A DNA stretch of 7,502 bases from Holophagaceae bacterium UBA706 (GCA_002298155.1 DBME01000444.1:3516-11017); one strand, 5' to 3'. Positions 1 to 5,251 are shown, counted from the stretch's first letter. The notes: a model not told the origin generated them from the letters alone. Made by a program: numbers and translations.

Positions 1-2
1 GG

Positions 3-518
3 GGCGGAAACGGGGAACAGGCCACCACCTTCCTCCATCGCGCCACGGTGCCGGCCAAGGTCCGGCCCGAGCCCGTGCGGAACCGGCGCCCCCTCTGGCT
101 GCTGGGGGGCATCCTGGCCCTGGCGGTCCTGGGGACGGCGGGCTTCAAGTTCCTGCGGGCCCGAACCGCCACCCCCGCCGGCCCCGGGTTCTCGGCCAGC
201 AACGCCGTGGTCCTGGACGAGGCCGCCAAGTTCTGGGACACCAAGCCCGACGACGCCCTGCGCCTCGCCGAGTCCGTCCTGGCCGAGGAGCCCTCCAACC
301 CCAGGGCCTGGTCCCTGAAGCTGCTCTGCCTCTACCACCAGAACCGCATGGTGGACTTCGGCCAGGCGCTCCAGGCCCTGCAGGACCAGGGTGTGCGCCG
401 GGAGGACCTCCTGGCCAACCGCGCCTTCAGGACCGTCCTCGAGCGGGACCGGCACCGGCTGCCCGAGGACCTGCGGAAATCCCTGCTCAACCCCACCCCC
501 ACGGAGAACGCCAAATGA
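3..518 (+). CDS. Membrane-anchored protein with TPR-like C-terminal region (5' partial)
   Basis: The frame has no stop from the window edge (first full codon at base 3), and its upstream codons are as rich in G/C at the third position as the rest. The only start-like codon nearby, GTG at 48, has no Shine-Dalgarno sequence, so the gene most likely begins outside the window. A basic stretch (RNRR) precedes one hydrophobic segment (about bases 93-150, LWLLGGILALAVLG). This suggests a cytoplasmic N-terminal part and a periplasmic tail. The tail is predicted helical, and the segment around DALRLAESVLAEEPSNPRAW looks like a TPR unit with its usual proline/asparagine turn. The stop overlaps the kdsC start (ATGA), so the two are probably translated together. 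I do not recognise the family. It is not an obvious LptC, a protein often found near kdsC. Function is unknown; the membrane anchor is well supported and the TPR reading less so. Confidence 0.7.
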   Translation, partial: GGNGEQATTFLHRATVPAKVRPEPVRNRRPLWLLGGILALAVLGTAGFKFLRARTATPAGPGFSASNAVVLDEAAKFWDTKPDDALRLAESVLAEEPSNPRAWSLKLLCLYHQNRMVDFGQALQALQDQGVRREDLLANRAFRTVLERDRHRLPEDLRKSLLNPTPTENAK

Positions 519-1033
519 CGACCCTGGAAGAGCGGGCCCGGGCCATCCGCCTCGTCTGCACCGACGTGGACGGGGTGCTCACCACCGGCGCCCTGCAGTA
601 CGGCGACACGCCCCGGCACACCAAGGTTTTCAACGTCCGTGACGGGGCCGGCATCAAGTGGCTCCAGCGCTACGGGATCCCCGTCGCCTTCATTTCGGGG
701 CTGGATTCCCCGGCAACGGTCCACCGGGCCTGGGACCTGAAGGTGGAGGACTGCTTCGTCGGCCATCTGGCCAAGAAGCCGGTGCTGGACCAGCTTTGCG
801 CCAAATACGGGCTGCGCCCGGAGGAAGTGGCCCACGTGGGCGACGATCTGGCCGACCTGCCCCTGCTGACCCAGGTGGGGCTCGCCTGCTGTCCCCGGGA
901 CGCGGTGGCCGAGGTGAAGGCCCAGTCCCACTGGGTGGTGCCCGTGGACGGCGGGCGCGGGGTCCTGCGGGAGGTCGCCGAGGCGATCCTCAAGGCCCAG
1001 GGCCACTGGGATGAGGTCGTGGCCTCGTACTGA
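515..1033 (+). CDS. kdsC: 3-deoxy-D-manno-octulosonate 8-phosphate phosphatase, KdsC/YrbI-type HAD
   Basis: Predicted cytoplasmic HAD phosphatase (subclass IIIA, no large cap) that removes phosphate from Kdo-8-phosphate to give Kdo for the LPS inner core. Motif I is TDVDGVL at residues 16-22, with D17 as nucleophile and D19 as acid/base. FNVRDGAGIK (39-48) is the typical KdsC segment. Motif II is ISG (60-62), a lysine pair at 87-88 fits motif III, and GDDLADLP (109-116) is the metal-binding motif IV. GGRGVLRE near the end is also typical. At 172 aa it is close to the usual 170-190. The start ATG has GGAG 8 bases upstream and overlaps the previous stop. Two oddities: the common DVDGVLTDG reads DVDGVLTTG, and the SGR.SP arginine after motif II is leucine (SGLDSP). 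The family assignment is strong. The exact substrate could be a related nonulosonate phosphate, since sialic/KDN phosphatases share this fold. Confidence 0.88.
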   Translation: MTTLEERARAIRLVCTDVDGVLTTGALQYGDTPRHTKVFNVRDGAGIKWLQRYGIPVAFISGLDSPATVHRAWDLKVEDCFVGHLAKKPVLDQLCAKYGLRPEEVAHVGDDLADLPLLTQVGLACCPRDAVAEVKAQSHWVVPVDGGRGVLREVAEAILKAQGHWDEVVASY

Positions 1034-1064
1034 TCTACACTTGGGCATCTCTTCGGGATGGATC

Positions 1065-1649
1065 ATGGTCCACATTCGCAGGTCACTGGCCACCGCTGGG
1101 GGACTCCTCCTGGCTTCCTGCCTCTGCGCGCAGCAGCCCGAGGCCACGACCCTGGGCGTCCAGGCCCGGGTGAGCTGGCCCGAGTCGGGCCTGGCGGACG
1201 CGGTGGGCGGCGGGACGGCTCCAGGCGTGGGCGTCAGCCTCGTGATGGAGGACGACCTGGGCGAGAACTTCGAGGGCTGGCGGGGCCGGCTGGGCCTGGG
1301 CATGGACTTCTGGTTCTGGGGCAACCTGACCAAGCTGCCCGGGGCCGCGGGGAAGGTCTCGGCGGGCCACATCACGGTCGAGGCCGTGCGCATGCTCCGT
1401 CCCGGCGGGGATCCCGCCACGCTGGGCCCGTACCTGGTGGCGGGCCTGGGCATCTACGAGTGGTCCTGGTCCAGGATCGATCCCGTGCTGGGCAAGGTGG
1501 ACGTGAAGGCCGGGCACATGGCCGGGACCTTCGGGTTCGGGTGGCGCATGACGCGCTCCCTGGATTTCGAAGCCAAGGCCCTCATGGGCAAGATGGATCC
1601 CACCACCACGGCGGTGGCCATCATGGCGGCGGCGACGATCCGTTTCTAG
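1065..1649 (+). CDS. Predicted small outer-membrane beta-barrel protein
   Basis: A 194-aa exported protein of unknown function. The N-terminus (MVHIRRSLATAGGLLLASC) has a basic start and hydrophobic core. Cleavage could follow A22 (CLCA/QQ), or lipid attachment could occur at C19, because LASC fits a lipobox. The rest alternates polar and aromatic/aliphatic residues in short glycine-rich strands (RGRLGLGMDFWFWGNL, GPYLVAGLGIYEWSW, AGTFGFGWRMTRSLDFEAKALMG) and ends in IRF. A terminal phenylalanine is the usual barrel-assembly signal, so an eight-stranded barrel of the OmpA/OMP_b-brl kind is likely. I chose ATG 1065 because the in-frame ATG at 1011 lies inside kdsC and would put 18 unlike residues before the signal peptide. 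The Shine-Dalgarno is weak (GGGATGG). It lies 31 bp after kdsC, so it may share that transcript. TACACT at 1036-1041 is a poor -10 with no matching -35. A role in the envelope is inferred from the sequence alone. Confidence 0.72.
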   Translation: MVHIRRSLATAGGLLLASCLCAQQPEATTLGVQARVSWPESGLADAVGGGTAPGVGVSLVMEDDLGENFEGWRGRLGLGMDFWFWGNLTKLPGAAGKVSAGHITVEAVRMLRPGGDPATLGPYLVAGLGIYEWSWSRIDPVLGKVDVKAGHMAGTFGFGWRMTRSLDFEAKALMGKMDPTTTAVAIMAAATIRF

Positions 1650-1653
1650 GAGG

Positions 1654-2538
1654 CTAGCCTTCGTGGGGTTCCACGTGGACCACGCAATCGCCTCCGCCCA
1701 GGGCCTCCTTCATGGCCTCCTCCACGGCGTCGGCCACGTGGTGGGATTCCTGGATGGTCATGCCGGCGGCGACCTCGATGGTGACGTCGGAGAACCAGTC
1801 CCCGCCGGTCCTGCGCAGGCGCACCCGCTGCACGGCCACCACGCCCGGCACCCCCAGCACCGCGGACCGGGCCTTGTCGGCGCGCCCCTTGGGCACGGTG
1901 TCCAGGAGATCGTCCAGGGTCTTCCGGCCCAGCTGCAGGGAGATCCACACCACGATGGCGGCCACCCCCAGCGCCGCCACGGAATCGGCCTTGGCGAGCC
2001 ACGGCGTGCCCAGACGCTCCGACAGCCACACCAGGCCTAGGCCCAGGACCACCACGGCCGAGGACCACACATCGGTGGAGAAGTGCAGGGCATCGGCCTC
2101 CAGGGCCTGGCTCTGGTGTTTGCGCGCCACCCGCAGGAGGGCCCGGGAGCGACCGTAATCCACGGCGATGGACACGAGGATGACGATGAAGCCCAGGGCG
2201 CTGCTGTGGACGGGCTCCGCGTGGAAGAACAGGCGCTTGACGGCCTCGCGGATGATCCAGAGGCAGGTGACCAGCAGCAGGAGCGTCTCGAACAGGGCGG
2301 ATACGCTCTCGACCTTGCCGTGCCCATAGGGGTGGCCTTCGTCGGCGGGTTTCGCCGAGGCCCGCACCGCGAAGACGGTCATGAGCGCGGCCATGAGGTC
2401 CAGGGCCGAGTGGGCGGCTTCCGACAGGATGCCCAGGCTTCCGGTGGCCAGGCCCGCCACGACCTTCGCCAGGGTCAGGACGGCCGCGGCCAGGACGGAC
2501 GTGATGGCGACCCGCGATTTTTCCTGTGCAGCATCCAC
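1654..2538 (-). CDS. Cation diffusion facilitator (CDF) divalent-metal efflux protein, zinc-type site
   Basis: Inner-membrane metal/proton antiporter of the CDF family (294 aa, usual length about 300), exporting Zn2+ or a similar ion to the periplasm. TM2 carries SEAAHSALD with H43 and D47. TM5 carries ADALHFSTD with H152 and D156. This H-D/H-D set is typical of zinc (and cobalt/cadmium) CDFs, whereas YiiP has D-D/H-D and manganese members have a D-x-x-x-D in TM5. The loop HPYGHGKVE (69-77) after TM2 is a CDF signature. Six membrane segments lie between about residues 10 and 200. A cytoplasmic C-terminal domain (about 205-294) ends in HVEP, typical of the dimerising ferredoxin-like domain. 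The start is GTG 2538, with AGGGAG six bases upstream; a frame open from 2545 is a shadow. It follows lpxB by 74 bp but has its own TATAAT and an inverted repeat, so metal-dependent control is plausible. The exact metal is not proven. Confidence 0.92.
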   Translation of the reverse strand: MDAAQEKSRVAITSVLAAAVLTLAKVVAGLATGSLGILSEAAHSALDLMAALMTVFAVRASAKPADEGHPYGHGKVESVSALFETLLLLVTCLWIIREAVKRLFFHAEPVHSSALGFIVILVSIAVDYGRSRALLRVARKHQSQALEADALHFSTDVWSSAVVVLGLGLVWLSERLGTPWLAKADSVAALGVAAIVVWISLQLGRKTLDDLLDTVPKGRADKARSAVLGVPGVVAVQRVRLRRTGGDWFSDVTIEVAAGMTIQESHHVADAVEEAMKEALGGGDCVVHVEPHEG

Positions 2539-2544
2539 CTTGCA

Positions 2545-2550
2545 CTCCCT
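2545..2550 (-). promoter_or_regulatory. Ribosome-binding site of the CDF gene
   Basis: AGGGAG on the minus strand, six bases before GTG 2538. It fixes this GTG as the start, there being no upstream ATG in frame. The site overlaps the proximal arm of the inverted repeat at 2547-2570. Confidence 0.7.
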
Positions 2551-2570
2551 GGATTGGGATCGATCCAGGG
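2547..2570. promoter_or_regulatory. Inverted repeat, candidate operator of the CDF gene
   Basis: Two perfect 8-base arms, CCCTGGAT (2547-2554) and ATCCAGGG (2563-2570), are separated by 8 bases. The shorter palindrome GGATCGATCC (2557-2566) is nested within. The repeat lies between the TATAAT box and the start codon, spans the predicted transcription start and covers part of the ribosome-binding site. That is where a repressor would block initiation. A metal sensor (ArsR/SmtB, MerR or similar) is a reasonable guess for an efflux gene, but the repeat does not match any consensus I can name. No regulator gene lies in the window. Confidence 0.45.
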
Positions 2571-2573
2571 GAA

Positions 2574-2579
2574 ATTATA
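2574..2579 (-). promoter_or_regulatory. -10 box of CDF promoter
   Basis: A perfect TATAAT on the minus strand, predicting a transcription start near 2567 and a leader of about 29 bases to GTG 2538. No good -35 hexamer is present at 16-18 bp (candidates there read like GCATTT). The upstream DNA (2580-2620) is strikingly AT-rich for this genome and may act as an UP-like element. The core ATTATAAT also reads TATAAT on the plus strand, but no plus-strand gene follows. Confidence 0.5.
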
Positions 2580-2603
2580 ATTGAGAATGGAATTGGAAAT
2601 GCT

Positions 2604-2619
2604 GAAATATTATTATTTC
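2604..2619. repeat. Short AT-rich inverted repeat at the lpxB 3' end
   Basis: GAAATA (2604-2609) and TATTTC (2614-2619) form a 6-bp stem with a 4-base loop across the lpxB stop codon (2613-2615). It lacks GC pairs and a following T-run on the minus strand, so it is a weak terminator at best. Confidence 0.3.
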
Positions 2620-3746
2620 GATTGAGACACAGTCCCCAGTGCCCGGGAGAGGTGTTCAGCCACGCGCCTGGCGGCGCCCGGTTCGCCGAGGCGTGAACGC
2701 AACCCCGCCAGATCGTGGCGTATGCGTTTGGCGGTCCCGGCGTCCAGGAGGTCCTTGAGCACCCGAACGAGCTTTTGGGGGTTCACGTCCTCCTGCACCA
2801 GTTCCGGGACGACCTGGGTGCCGGCGACGACGTTCACCAGGCCGAAATGGGGGATCTTCACGAAGCGCTTGGCGGCCAGGTACGTCAGGGGGCTGAGCTT
2901 GTAGATGACCGCGAAGGGCGTGCCCAGGAGGGCTGTCTCGAGGGTGGCGGTGCCCGAGCACACCAGGGCGGCGTCTGCATAGGCCCGGGCGGCGTAGCCC
3001 AGGTCCTTGACGGGAAGGATCGGGGTGCCCTCCAGGTCCAGGCGCGCCGCGTCGAGGGTGGGCGCCACGGGCAGGACCCACTGCACTGCGGGGCCATCCC
3101 AGGCCTGGACGGTGCCCACCAGGGGGGGCAGGAGGCGGTCGAGTTCGCTTCGCCGGCTGCCTGGAAGCAGGGCCACCAGGGGGCGGTGCGGGTCCAGGCC
3201 GGTGCGCTGGAAGAACGTATCCCGGTCCACTTCAGGCTTGACGGCTTCCACCAGGGGATTGCCCACCCACAGGGCCTCCACGGGCAGGCCCTTGAAGAGG
3301 GCGGGCTCGAAATCGAACAGGCAGTACAGGGTGTCCAGGAGCTTGCCCAGCACCGGGATGCGGCCCGCCTTCCAGGCCCACACCTGGGGGCAGACGTACC
3401 AGTGCAGACGCACCCCCGGCAGGTCCCGGCGGATGGCCTTGGCCAGGCGAAGGTTGAAGCCGGGATAGTCGATGAAGAGGACGTCGCCCACCTCCTCCTC
3501 CCGCGCCACCTCCTCGATGCGGCGGAAGAGGCTGCGCAGCCGGGGCAGGTGCCGGATGACCTCCACGAAGCCGACCACGGCCAGGTCCTTGACGTCGGCG
3601 AGCTTGCGGTCGAGGAGGGGCGTCATGAGGGACCCGCCCACCCCCACGATGCGCTGACCGGGATTCAGGGCCCGGAGCTCCCTGAGGATCTCCGCGCCAT
3701 GGAGATCGCCCGAGGCCTCCCCGGCGATGACGAGCAGCGGCTTCAT
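2613..3746 (-). CDS. lpxB: Lipid-A-disaccharide synthase
   Basis: Membrane-associated GT19 glycosyltransferase that joins UDP-2,3-diacylglucosamine and lipid X (2,3-diacylglucosamine 1-phosphate) into tetraacyl-disaccharide 1-phosphate, the lipid A backbone. At 377 aa it matches the family (E. coli about 382). Signatures run in the expected order: GEASGD (9-14), FIDYPGFN (91-98), CPQVWAWK (119-126), FEPALF (146-151), GNPL (162-165), LLPGSRRSE (193-201), SGTATLE (264-270) and PELVQ (314-318). The frame continues 51 codons upstream, but those residues are a proline/arginine-rich shadow of the preceding gene. I therefore start at ATG 3746, which begins MKPLLVIAGEASGD, as LpxB should, and has GGAGG seven bases upstream. 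The start overlaps the stop of the upstream TIM-barrel-like gene by 4 bp, implying coupled translation. The neighbour is not LpxA or LpxI, unlike many lpx clusters. Confidence 0.96.
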   Translation of the reverse strand: MKPLLVIAGEASGDLHGAEILRELRALNPGQRIVGVGGSLMTPLLDRKLADVKDLAVVGFVEVIRHLPRLRSLFRRIEEVAREEEVGDVLFIDYPGFNLRLAKAIRRDLPGVRLHWYVCPQVWAWKAGRIPVLGKLLDTLYCLFDFEPALFKGLPVEALWVGNPLVEAVKPEVDRDTFFQRTGLDPHRPLVALLPGSRRSELDRLLPPLVGTVQAWDGPAVQWVLPVAPTLDAARLDLEGTPILPVKDLGYAARAYADAALVCSGTATLETALLGTPFAVIYKLSPLTYLAAKRFVKIPHFGLVNVVAGTQVVPELVQEDVNPQKLVRVLKDLLDAGTAKRIRHDLAGLRSRLGEPGAARRVAEHLSRALGTVSQSK

Positions 3747-4405
3747 GGCAGGTCCTCCAGGTGGGCTCCGAATCTCACCCCGGGGTCGGGGGGGACATCC
3801 AGGTCCGCGGGGAAGAAGACCGCGGGGCAGGTCCGTTCGAGCTGGTCGAGGGTGGTGCGGGCCTGGAGGGGGGTCGTGGCGGGGACCGCCACGTTCCACC
3901 GGTAGCCCAGGGCCGACAGGCCGCCCAGGTCGTCCCCGGGCGCGCCCACGGCGCAGAAGAGGCGGTCCGAGATGAGGTCCAGGTCCCCGCCCACGGTGCG
4001 GTCCCAGCAGAAGCCCACGGCCTCGCCCCGGGCCTCCTTCAGGATCCGCACCAGGGCCGGCGCGGCGCCCGGGGCGGGACGGAGGGCGAGCTTGACGCCG
4101 GTGCCGTGGGTGATCTCCAGGAGGCCCTCCAGCACGCCCAGGAACCCGGAGGATTCCATCCGGCCTTCGGGGGCCGGGGCGGCCAGCACCAGGAAGTCGG
4201 GGCCGAGGCGGGCCCGGAGCGCGGCCATGGCCAGCTCCCCCAGGGCGCCGTCCCAGGGCAGCGCCGGGAGGTGGATGGCGTGGACGGGCGTTCCCGAGGC
4301 GGCCCAGGCGGCGTGGGCCGTGCCCGACCAGGCCAGTTCCACGGCCTGGAAGGGGCGCCAGGGGAGGGGATCGAATTCATTCGGGACGAGGGGCACAAAT
4401 CGCAT
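3743..4405 (-). CDS. Uncharacterised protein, possible degenerate sugar isomerase/epimerase-like TIM barrel
   Basis: A 220-aa soluble protein with no signal peptide or membrane segment. Short hydrophobic strands alternate with helices: AVELAWSG (21-28), HAIHLP (42-47), FLVLAAP (71-77), VKLALRP (104-110), VGFCWD (130-135), RLFCAVGA (148-155) and WNVAVP (170-175). This spacing, and the 'G..VHAIHLP..PW' segment, resemble the xylose-isomerase-like / AP-endonuclease-2-like TIM barrels (COG1082 type). The metal-binding residues of that family are not evident: the usual Glu after the central strand is Arg (ALRP), and no D-x-x-H follows VGFCWD. It may be non-catalytic, substrate-shifted, or from another fold. 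I chose ATG 4405. GTG 4426, seven codons upstream in frame, is the alternative; neither has a clear ribosome-binding site. It overlaps lpxB by 4 bp, which hints at a link to lipid A or to the envelope, but that is context only. Confidence 0.6.
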   Translation of the reverse strand: MRFVPLVPNEFDPLPWRPFQAVELAWSGTAHAAWAASGTPVHAIHLPALPWDGALGELAMAALRARLGPDFLVLAAPAPEGRMESSGFLGVLEGLLEITHGTGVKLALRPAPGAAPALVRILKEARGEAVGFCWDRTVGGDLDLISDRLFCAVGAPGDDLGGLSALGYRWNVAVPATTPLQARTTLDQLERTCPAVFFPADLDVPPDPGVRFGAHLEDLP

Positions 4406-4411
4406 CAGGTG

Positions 4412-4417
4412 ATTATC
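4412..4417 (-). promoter_or_regulatory. Possible -10 box of a leaderless minus-strand promoter
   Basis: GATAAT on the minus strand (5 of 6 to TATAAT) is followed by exactly six bases and then ATG 4405. That spacing would put the transcription start at or next to the A of the start codon, and no Shine-Dalgarno sequence is present. No clear -35 was found; the -35 region would lie within the DUF2203 gene start. Confidence 0.3.
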
Positions 4418-4419
4418 AT
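4414..4419 (+). promoter_or_regulatory. Possible -10 box for the DUF2203-atl unit
   Basis: TATCAT (5 of 6 to TATAAT) overlaps the minus-strand GATAAT. A start near 4426 would leave about a 12-base leader containing the GGAGG (4428-4432) before ATG 4438. The two genes start only about 32 bp apart, so their promoters must overlap or lie inside coding sequence. Confidence 0.25.
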
Positions 4420-4437
4420 GGAGCACCGGAGGCGTCC

Positions 4438-4803
4438 ATGGCCCGAGTTTTCACGCTGGAGGAGGCCCGGGCGGCGCTGCCCGGGGTTCAGACCATCACG
4501 CGGCCCGTCTTCGAACTGGCTTCGAGCCTCGCCGAGGAGCTGCAGGGCGCCGAGGACCGCCAGGACGACGCCCGGGTGGAATCGCTGCAGGCCCGCCTCG
4601 AGACGCTCATGGAAAGCTGGGCCGAAGCGGTCAAGGAGCTGGGGCCCGACGTGAAGGGCCCCTGGCTGGTCGACTTCGATTCGGGGGACGGCTACTGGTG
4701 CTGGGCCTTCCCGGAGGAGGACCTGGACCACTGGCACAGCTACGAGGGGGGCTTCGCCTCCCGCGTCCCCGTGGCCCTGAAGCCCGAGGTCAACCGGGGT
4801 TGA
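4438..4803 (+). CDS. DUF2203 family protein
   Basis: A 121-aa cytoplasmic protein matching the conserved DUF2203 family, whose function is not established. The N-terminal half is a helical hairpin opening with FTLEEARAALP (5-15) and continuing to about residue 70, rich in Glu/Gln/Arg and probably a coiled coil. The C-terminal half holds the family core: VKGPWLVDF (72-80), YWCWAFPEED (86-95), HWH (98-100) and GFASRVP (105-111). The clustered Cys, Trp, His and Glu residues could bind a metal or ligand, but this is inference. The ATG has GGAGG (4428-4432) five bases upstream. The stop at 4801-4803 lies 11 bp before the Atl start, so the two are very likely one transcript. It is divergent from the lpxB group. 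Confidence 0.85.
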   Translation: MARVFTLEEARAALPGVQTITRPVFELASSLAEELQGAEDRQDDARVESLQARLETLMESWAEAVKELGPDVKGPWLVDFDSGDGYWCWAFPEEDLDHWHSYEGGFASRVPVALKPEVNRG

Positions 4804-4814
4804 GCGCCGAACCG

Positions 4815-5147
4815 ATGCCCTTCCGGGAGGCTGTGTGCGCCGCCGTGGCCCGGGTGCCGCGGGGCCGGGTCGCCACGTATCGGCAGATCGCCTGGATGGT
4901 GGGGTTCCCCCGCCGGCCCCGGCAGGTGGGGATGGTCCTGAAGGGGCTCCCGGAGGGTACGGACCTGCCATGGCACCGCATCGTCAATTCCAAGGGCTAC
5001 GTCCCCAGCAAGGGCCGGTGGTGGGGCGCGATGGTCCAGATCGGCCGGCTCCGGGACGAGGGCATCGAGGTGGACGACGAGGGCAACCTGGACTTGGGGC
5101 GGTTCGGGTGGGATGGCGGGGATGTTGACCGGATCGATGTACTTTAA
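4815..5147 (+). CDS. Alkyltransferase-like protein (Atl, MGMT-fold DNA-damage sensor)
   Basis: A 110-aa protein with the C-terminal DNA-binding domain of O6-alkylguanine-DNA alkyltransferases. The active-site PCHRV is PWHRI (52-56), so the alkyl-accepting cysteine is tryptophan (W53). This defines the Atl group (E. coli YbaZ, S. pombe Atl1), which flips out and binds O6-alkylguanine without repairing it, flagging it for nucleotide excision repair. TYRQIA (21-26) gives the base-rotating tyrosine (Y22), and RQVG (36-39) the arginine finger. Length matches S. pombe Atl1 (about 108). The start is uncertain: ATG 4815 lacks a Shine-Dalgarno, while an in-frame TTG at 4800 overlaps the DUF2203 stop and would add five residues. 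Translation is probably coupled to DUF2203. No true MGMT gene is present in the window. Confidence 0.9.
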   Translation: MPFREAVCAAVARVPRGRVATYRQIAWMVGFPRRPRQVGMVLKGLPEGTDLPWHRIVNSKGYVPSKGRWWGAMVQIGRLRDEGIEVDDEGNLDLGRFGWDGGDVDRIDVL

Positions 5148-5173
5148 CTGCTAGTATTCCTCGGCTTTCACCC

Positions 5174-5222
5174 AAAAAAAAATTAAGAGTTTTGAATCCC
5201 CTTTTATGGCTTTTGGGACTAT
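5174..5222 (+). promoter_or_regulatory. Possible promoter of the TonB receptor gene
   Basis: The 104-bp gap after atl contains an A9 tract (5174-5182) in AT-rich DNA, unusual for this genome. TTGAAT (5192-5197) follows as a possible -35, with the A-tract placed like an UP element. The matching -10 is poor (GACTAT at 5217-5222, 19-bp spacing). This is a promoter-bearing leader in all likelihood, but the exact boxes are uncertain. No riboswitch was recognised. Confidence 0.3.
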
Positions 5223-5240
5223 CGTGTGCTCCGCCAACCC

Positions 5241-5246
5241 AAGGAG
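5241..5246 (+). promoter_or_regulatory. Ribosome-binding site of the TonB receptor gene
   Basis: AAGGAG five bases before ATG 5252. It decides the start against TTG 5192 in the same frame, which has no such site and would place 20 unlike residues before the signal peptide. It may pair with TTTTGGG at 5211-5217 (partly through G-U pairs). Confidence 0.75.
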
Positions 5247-5251
5247 CGCAT

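Noticed and set aside
1011..1064. ATG 1011 as the start of the barrel protein
   Set aside because: It lies inside kdsC and adds 18 residues before a complete signal peptide.
332..1453. A 373-codon minus-strand open frame opposite kdsC and the barrel gene
   Set aside because: It crosses two well-supported plus-strand genes, with Arg/Pro/Ser-rich shadow sequence.
3747..3899. A 51-residue N-terminal extension of LpxB
   Set aside because: Pro/Arg-rich shadow of the upstream gene. ATG 3746 has GGAGG and begins with the conserved LpxB N-terminus.
2715..3905. A 396-codon plus-strand open frame opposite lpxB
   Set aside because: Compositionally biased translation (His/Gln/Glu/Gly) with no motif; lpxB on the minus strand has full family signatures.
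3761..4654. A 297-codon plus-strand open frame over the TIM-barrel-like gene and the DUF2203 start
   Set aside because: Gly/Arg/Glu-rich shadow; it conflicts with the DUF2203 gene and with the lpxB-coupled gene on the other strand.
5192..5251. TTG 5192 as the start of the TonB receptor
   Set aside because: No Shine-Dalgarno there; ATG 5252 has AAGGAG and an immediate signal peptide.
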